From: Paulinella micropora
Taxonomy: Eukaryota > Cercozoa > Imbricatea > Euglyphida
Reading direction: 5' to 3'
Assembly (NCBI GenBank): GCA_009731375.1
Contig: BJOX01000172.1
Span: forward strand, 116,833-152,974
DNA: 36,142 nt
The position numbers and the translations under genes were made by a program. The notes below the pieces were generated by a model. That model worked only from the letters and a program-made list of their open reading frames with translations, searched no databases and was not told the origin of the DNA. Each line of letters opens with the position of its first letter. The stretch's first letter is position 1. This document shows positions 1 through 36,142 of the stretch, piece after piece.

Positions 1-1
1 A

Positions 2-2827
2 ACTTGGCGAGTATTATTGAAAACCGGTAACCGCCTCCGCCGTCGTCTCAAGGAAGTAACTTTAACCTCCGCTCAACGACAAGCTAATACACGCTTCCGA
101 TCTGACCCTCATACGTTTGCCAAAAATCTGTTTCATCCCCACTCAACCCAAACCACTTGCTCCCTATCCAAAGAAGACTGCGATTCCTACTTTCCCAACC
201 TATACAAAGACGCTAATCGTGAACAAACCTACGTGCCCTTACCTGAGATGATTCGCCCACCTCTACCAACTGTCCCCTTTGACCTCAAACCACCGTCCTT
301 CTTGGAAACCAAAAGATCTGTGCTTGCTAAGCGTAATGGTGCAGCCCCTGGCAGAGATGGTATTAGCTACCTTGTTTACAAGAGACTTCCCACCGCTTTA
401 TTTTTCTTACACAAACTCATTGTCAAGTGTTGGACAACTGATGTTGCTAACAGCTGGGCCCACGCTGCTATCTCCCTCCTTCATAAAGACGGCGATCCAC
501 TTCAGGCCTCAAACTATCGTCCGATTGCTCTGACAAACTGCTCGGGTAAGGTATTTTTCTCTCTGTGGTCAAAACGACTGGAGAGTTTTTTACTGGATAA
601 CAAATACTTTGACAGAGCGAAACAAAAAGGTTTCCTCAGTAACGTTGCAGGATGCCCCGAACACATTGCTGCAACAAAGGCTACCATCAGAAATGCAAAA
701 GATCACTATCGCCAACTGGTCATAGCATGGATTGACCTAAAAAACGCTTTTGGAAGCGTAAATCACAACTTGATCCAGTTTGCTCTCTGGTGGCACCACG
801 TGCCCCCTATGTTTGCACGCATAATCTTCTTATATTACGAACTCTTGGTAGCCACAATCGAAGGGAAAGAATGGTCGTCAAAACCCTTTGTTTTTGCTGT
901 GGGCGTCTTTCAAGGATGCTGCATCTCTCCTCTCCTTTTCAATATAGTTTTCAATTTACTACTTGACCTCCTATCATCCTTGACCAAAAACAACGGATAC
1001 CACTTCAAACACAAAAACTCAACGGATGAAATAATCGTGCACGAAGCTGCCTATGCTGACGACCTCAAACTACACAGCCGATCCACGAAACACTGTCAAT
1101 CGTCCATCAACATGATAGACAAATTTCTGACATGGACCAGAACAATGGCCGCGAAACCGCCCAAATGCAAAAGCCTTGCTTTCAAATATTGGACTAAAGC
1201 CGATGACCGCAAGGGTCTCAAACGATTAATGCCGATATCGTTCCCACCTTTCGACCCCGCCCTTACTATTACTGGCAAACCAATTGACTTCATCGCTGAC
1301 AAGCCTTTCAAAGACCTCGGATGGATTGTCTACCATGACCTCAGCGAAAACGAACAACGAGCAGAAATCCAAAAGAAGTTCATTCTATCTATGCAAGCCA
1401 TCGATAGCTGCTCGATCAATGGTTTTATGAAACTTTGGCTCTACCAACATTATGCTGTCCAGTCACTTGCCTGGCCATTTCTCATTTATGACCTCTGCTT
1501 ATCTTTCGCCAAAACCCTTGAAAAAATTGCGACCCGCTTCCTCAAAAAATGGGCCAATATCTACAAAAGAGCTCTGGTCTCTTGCCTTTACCGCCCACGC
1601 TCGAAATTCGGTCTACAGCTCCAGTCCATCGTCTCTTTTTACCAGCGACTTCAAATCAACCGTGCTCAAATGCTGAAGTACTGCCCAGATAAACACCTCT
1701 CGTCCATCTATGCGATGAACCTGACGAAACACGAAACGTTTCGAACTATCTGGAAACCAGAGCCTGTGCTCGAAAAGCTTGAGGCACAAGTTGATTTTGA
1801 ATTCAAACATCGAGGCCAATCCGATCATCTCGGACTTGGCCATGGTCGCTACCCAAAAGAACATTCCATCACAGACCGCAAAGACAGGGTTTTAGAATTA
1901 GCTGCTGAGACAATACTTGAGACAACCACAGTGCATGACATGGACAAAGCCATGCAAGGGTGCTTCCTTCGTTTTGAAGACGCATGCCCCTTCGACCTCT
2001 CCTGGGCTCGCCTCATCGGAACCCGTAATCCCCGTTTAATCTCTTGGGTCATCAACGCAAGCACAAACTCGGTTAGTACCCCCGACCTTAGACGTCTGTG
2101 GGGAATCATTCCCAACAACAAGTGTGCTCTCTGTTCTGGTCAAGCACATTTATGTCACATCCTCTCCGGTTGCCATGTTGCCCTCAAACAAGGCCGTTAT
2201 ACCTGGCGTCACGACTCTGTGCTCTGCACTATTGAAGCTCCCCTTCAAAAACACATCGAGAGCCATAACAAACGCTCCCCTATAGACCAAAATGAATCAA
2301 AGTCTATGTTTGTGAAAGAGGGCGAGCAGAAGCCTAAGAGACAGTCATTTCATCGACCATCCCTGCTTGACACTGCAAACGATTGGCAACTCCAAACCCA
2401 ATACACCGGTTCTGAGCAAGCCTTTCCTGTCCACATTTGTGTCACTGACCTCCGCCCCGATATCGTTGTCTGGTCACTGTCTACCAAGATATGTATTCTG
2501 ATCGAGCTAACGTGCCCGGTCGAGGAAAACATCCTTGACGCACGAGCCTACAAGACCAACCGATACAACAAGCTCAAATCTCAAATCGAGGACAACGGAT
2601 GGACCTGCCACCTTCGACCAATCGAATGCGGGGCTCGCGGCATGGTATCGTTCTCTGTTCATCGATGTTTCCGCGCCTTGGGTTTTTCCCATCCCCAATC
2701 CAAATCCCTTTGCTTCAAGCTATCGTCCTGCGTAGCTCGTTGCTCTTTTGCGATTTATCGCTCCTGTGCAGTCAAAAATTGGACTAATCTTCCTCTAGTC
2801 CGTATCGGTGACTGCATTCCGTCATAG
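2..2827 (+). CDS. Retrotransposon polyprotein: reverse transcriptase plus restriction-like endonuclease (5' partial)
   Basis: The frame is open from base 2, so the start lies upstream; the first in-window TTG at 17 is not a credible eukaryotic start. Counting residues from 17: finger/palm motif GRDGISYLVYKRLP near 110, NYRPIALTNCSGK near 165, RT motif A (IAWIDLKNAFGSVNH) near 238, motif B (FQGCCISPLLFN) near 297, and the catalytic YADD near 345. After a thumb region comes a CCHC-type knuckle (CALC...H...C) at about 702-719. The PD-(D/E)xK-like endonuclease follows: RPDIVVW near 812, IELTCPVEENI near 829, then a K/R..YNKL helix near 845. No apurinic-type endonuclease is seen. It would nick target DNA and prime reverse transcription there. 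The frame has no internal stop, so this copy may be young. Confidence 0.92.
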   Translation, partial: TWRVLLKTGNRLRRRLKEVTLTSAQRQANTRFRSDPHTFAKNLFHPHSTQTTCSLSKEDCDSYFPNLYKDANREQTYVPLPEMIRPPLPTVPFDLKPPSFLETKRSVLAKRNGAAPGRDGISYLVYKRLPTALFFLHKLIVKCWTTDVANSWAHAAISLLHKDGDPLQASNYRPIALTNCSGKVFFSLWSKRLESFLLDNKYFDRAKQKGFLSNVAGCPEHIAATKATIRNAKDHYRQLVIAWIDLKNAFGSVNHNLIQFALWWHHVPPMFARIIFLYYELLVATIEGKEWSSKPFVFAVGVFQGCCISPLLFNIVFNLLLDLLSSLTKNNGYHFKHKNSTDEIIVHEAAYADDLKLHSRSTKHCQSSINMIDKFLTWTRTMAAKPPKCKSLAFKYWTKADDRKGLKRLMPISFPPFDPALTITGKPIDFIADKPFKDLGWIVYHDLSENEQRAEIQKKFILSMQAIDSCSINGFMKLWLYQHYAVQSLAWPFLIYDLCLSFAKTLEKIATRFLKKWANIYKRALVSCLYRPRSKFGLQLQSIVSFYQRLQINRAQMLKYCPDKHLSSIYAMNLTKHETFRTIWKPEPVLEKLEAQVDFEFKHRGQSDHLGLGHGRYPKEHSITDRKDRVLELAAETILETTTVHDMDKAMQGCFLRFEDACPFDLSWARLIGTRNPRLISWVINASTNSVSTPDLRRLWGIIPNNKCALCSGQAHLCHILSGCHVALKQGRYTWRHDSVLCTIEAPLQKHIESHNKRSPIDQNESKSMFVKEGEQKPKRQSFHRPSLLDTANDWQLQTQYTGSEQAFPVHICVTDLRPDIVVWSLSTKICILIELTCPVEENILDARAYKTNRYNKLKSQIEDNGWTCHLRPIECGARGMVSFSVHRCFRALGFSHPQSKSLCFKLSSCVARCSFAIYRSCAVKNWTNLPLVRIGDCIPS

Positions 2828-2829
2828 CC

Positions 2830-2933
2830 GTCCAGTGTTGCATAGCCCGGGCTAGGTCCCTTCGGGGGTTTAGGCCTTATACAATGTCATCATTGTAGCT
2901 TGCGCAAGCTTACGGTGCTCAAAACACCTGGAC
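2830..2933 (+). other. Structured 3' UTR of the retrotransposon, four-armed fold
   Basis: Just after the stop codon, GTCCAGTGTT (2830-2839) can pair with AACACCTGGAC (2923-2933) and close a multibranch loop. Inside it are AGCCCGGGCT, a GGTCC...TTCGG...GGCC arm, ACAATG-TCAT-CATTGT (2881-2896) and the perfect 14-bp palindrome AGCTTGCGCAAGCT (2897-2910). The arms are kept in the truncated copy at 9396-9742. In R2-type elements a folded 3' UTR is what the reverse transcriptase recognises; that role here is inference. Confidence 0.6.
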
Positions 2934-3137
2934 TAACGGCTTCCTTTTCTTTCCCTTCTTCCTTATCCTCCCCACTCTCCATTCCTAGATTGCCTTTTTC
3001 TTCAACGTCCACCTCTTCTTTTTTCCAGAACACAGTCTACCCGTGATTCCCATCCCGGACACATGCACAGTACAGAAATTACTGTTTGATGTGAAACTGC
3101 GTTCCTTTGCAAGGACTACATTCCTTTGCGACATCTC

Positions 3138-3206
<69 letters not shown>
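3138..3206. repeat. (ATCT)n microsatellite abutting the retrotransposon 3' end
   Basis: About 17 perfect ATCT units run from the element boundary to the exon-21 partial copy. The array is either the insertion target or a tail; the target-site duplication at 9339/9743 argues that it is target. Confidence 0.9.
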
Positions 3207-3249
3207 CACGGTCAGGGATTGTGCGCTGGTGTTGTAGCCCATAGTGAAC
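3206..3249 (-). repeat. Partial downstream copy of exon 21
   Basis: The minus strand reads FTMGYNTSAQSLTV, matching CTMGYNMSAQSLAV of exon 21, and breaks off at the (ATCT)n array. The rest, up to 3374, is unique AT-rich sequence with no further feature seen. Confidence 0.7.
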
Positions 3250-3374
3250 AGAGAGAGTGCAATACATGTGTATTATATAGGCTGATTTGTTTGAAACTTG
3301 AGAGTTCCATGCTCGGATATGCTCGAAATATGTGTAAATACAACCACATAAAAAACAGATTTTTTTTCTTTCAA

Positions 3375-3378
3375 TTTA

Positions 3379-3380
<2 letters not shown>
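3375..3380 (-). terminator. Candidate polyadenylation signal AATAAA
   Basis: AATAAA on the minus strand overlaps the last two bases of the TAA stop of exon 21. The surroundings are AT-rich, so chance occurrence is possible. Confidence 0.3.
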
Positions 3381-34428
<31,048 letters not shown>

Positions 34429-34437
34429 CTGAAGATG

Positions 34438-34495
<58 letters not shown>

Positions 34496-34565
34496 CAGAT
34501 AGATAGACATATAGATAGATAGATAGATCAAAAGGACTGAGAGGAGGTCGGGACTACATCCCCTG

Positions 34566-34613
<48 letters not shown>

Positions 34614-34627
34614 CAGATAGATAAATG

Positions 34628-34682
<55 letters not shown>

Positions 34683-34725
34683 TACAAGGACTGGGAGAAG
34701 GTCGGGACTACATCCCCTGTACATG

Positions 34726-34759
<34 letters not shown>

Positions 34760-34760
34760 C

Positions 34761-34812
<52 letters not shown>

Positions 34813-34956
34813 GGATGGATGGATGGATGGATGGATGGATGGATGGATAGATAGATAGATAGGTAGATAGATAGATAGCTAGATAGATTGGTAGGTAGGT
34901 AGTAGGTAGATAGATAGATATATAGATAGATAGGTAGGTAGGTAGATAGATAGATG

Positions 34957-34999
<43 letters not shown>

Positions 35000-35093
35000 G
35001 GAAAGACATCTCAAACATGCGGCAGTTTGGTAATTTGCGTGTATACAAGTATGCATGTATGCAAAAGGACTGGGAGAAGGTCGATACAGAGTC
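34429..35093 (-). repeat. GATA arrays with three copies of the exon 1 5' part
   Basis: Copies near 34525, 34684 and 35061 carry CAGGGGATGTAGTCCCGACC or, in the third, a diverged form reading [14 protein letters not shown] with GGAT and GGTA variants fills the rest. Confidence 0.8.
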
Positions 35094-35695
35094 CGCAGCA
35101 AATGGTGGAAGTTGCAGCGTTGGTGGTGGTAGTGGTGGTGGTAGCAAATGCTGGAAGTTGCAGTGGTGGTGGAAGTTGCAGTGGTGGTGGTAGCAAACGC
35201 TGGAAGTTGCGGTGATGGTGGTAGTGGTGGTGGTGGTAGCAAATGGTGGAAGTTGCAGTGGTGGTGGTGGTAGCAAATGGTGGAAGTTGCAGTGGTGGTG
35301 GTGGTAGTGGTGGTGGTAGCAAATGGTGGAAGTTGCAGTGGTGGTGGTGGTAGTGGTGGTGGTAGCAAATAGTGGAAGTTGCAGTCGTGGTGGTGGTAGT
35401 GGTGGTGGTAGCAAATGGTGGAAGTTTCAACGGTGGTGGTGGTAGTGGTGGTGGTAGCAAATGGTAGAAGCTGCAGTGGTGGTGGTAGCAAATGGTGGAA
35501 GTTGCAGTGGTGGTGGTGGTAGCAAATGGTGGAAGTTGCAGTGGTGGTGGAAGTTGCAGTGGTGGTGGTAGCAAATGGTGGAAGTTGCAGTGGTGGTGAT
35601 GGTAGTGGTGGAGGTGGTAGTGGTGGTGGTGGTAGCGGTGGTGGGAATTGTGGCGGTAGTAGCGGTGGTCGGAGTGGTGTTGGTAGTAACGGTAG
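35094..35695. repeat. GGT-rich minisatellite
   Basis: Around a dozen units of 30-55 bp built from GTGGTGGTGGTAGCAAATGG and TGGAAGTTGCAGTG. The minus frames are open but purely repetitive ([10 protein letters not shown]). Confidence 0.9.
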
Positions 35696-35753
<58 letters not shown>

Positions 35754-35772
35754 GTCTGTCTGTCTGTTTGTC

Positions 35773-35803
<31 letters not shown>

Positions 35804-35823
35804 CTATATATCTATCTTTTTTT

Positions 35824-35879
<56 letters not shown>

Positions 35880-35880
35880 C

Positions 35881-35915
<35 letters not shown>

Positions 35916-36015
35916 CCTACCTACCTATCTACCTATCTACCTACCTACCTACCTATCTACCTATCTACCTATCTATCTATCTATCTACCTATCTATCTAC
36001 CTATCTCTCTATCTC

Positions 36016-36081
<66 letters not shown>

Positions 36082-36082
36082 C

Positions 36083-36142
<60 letters not shown>
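35696..36142. repeat. (ATCT)n array to the window end
   Basis: TATC/CTAC units with CTGTCTGTCTGTTTG and TTTTTTT interruptions. The repeat strand is opposite to that of the GATA arrays on its left. No gene seen. Confidence 0.95.

Larger units (their letters stand above)
1..3137 (+). mobile_element. Non-LTR retrotransposon, 3' part (copy 1), inserted next to an (ATCT)n array
   Basis: One long reading frame (2-2827) followed by about 310 bp of 3' UTR. The 3' boundary is placed at 3137, after GCGACATCTC, because three other copies (9396-9742, 13956-14174 and 33572-33728, all on the minus strand) stop at the same point and then run into (ATCT)n. The 5' end is cut by the window edge. There is no poly(A) tail; the next bases are a pure (ATCT)n array. 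The endonuclease type places it among the R2/NeSL/CRE-like lineages that carry a restriction-like endonuclease; the exact clade is not resolved. Confidence 0.9.

Noticed and set aside
17-19. TTG at 17 as the start of the retrotransposon protein
   Set aside because: The frame is open to the window edge, and TTG is not a usual eukaryotic start.

Overview
The window is nuclear DNA of a eukaryote, in a draft assembly with four runs of N. It shows GT-AG introns, a non-LTR retrotransposon and an extreme load of tetranucleotide microsatellites (GATA/TCTA, CATA/TATG, GTAA/CTTA, plus TA, GA, AAC and GAA). The species cannot be fixed from the sequence; a microsatellite-rich protist or algal genome is only a guess.

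Layout. Positions 1-3137 (+) hold the 3' part of a non-LTR retrotransposon (reverse transcriptase, zinc knuckle, restriction-like endonuclease, structured 3' UTR). Almost everything else, 3379-34428, reads as one minus-strand gene: I find 21 small exons whose codon phases agree at every one of 20 junctions (the gap-containing exon 14 is checked at its two ends only), giving about 1,230 codons of the C-terminal part of a protein whose family I do not recognise. It has a 508-residue acidic and serine-rich exon, helical and low-complexity segments, and two or three hydrophobic segments near the C terminus. The 5' end of the gene lies beyond the right edge.

The introns (about 27 kb) are nearly all microsatellite, organised as composite repeats. 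The non-microsatellite core of each composite repeat is a partial copy of the neighbouring exon. The rule holds for nearly every exon: copies of the exon 3' part with its splice donor lie only on the transcription-downstream side, and copies of the acceptor with the exon 5' part lie only on the upstream side. There are roughly 50 of the first kind and 40 of the second. This mirror arrangement is the main discovery of the window.

Mobile DNA sits inside these introns: three 5'-truncated copies of the retrotransposon (one with a 57-bp target-site duplication), all joined at the 3' end to the TCTA strand of a GATA array; a second retroelement-like 3' end in the same setting; a fossil reverse-transcriptase fragment; five copies of a double-hairpin, MITE-like element of about 140 bp; and an unclassified 0.6-kb unit with 47-bp terminal direct repeats. 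The long open frames of YLSI, MYVC or YIHT repeats on both strands are microsatellite translations, not genes.
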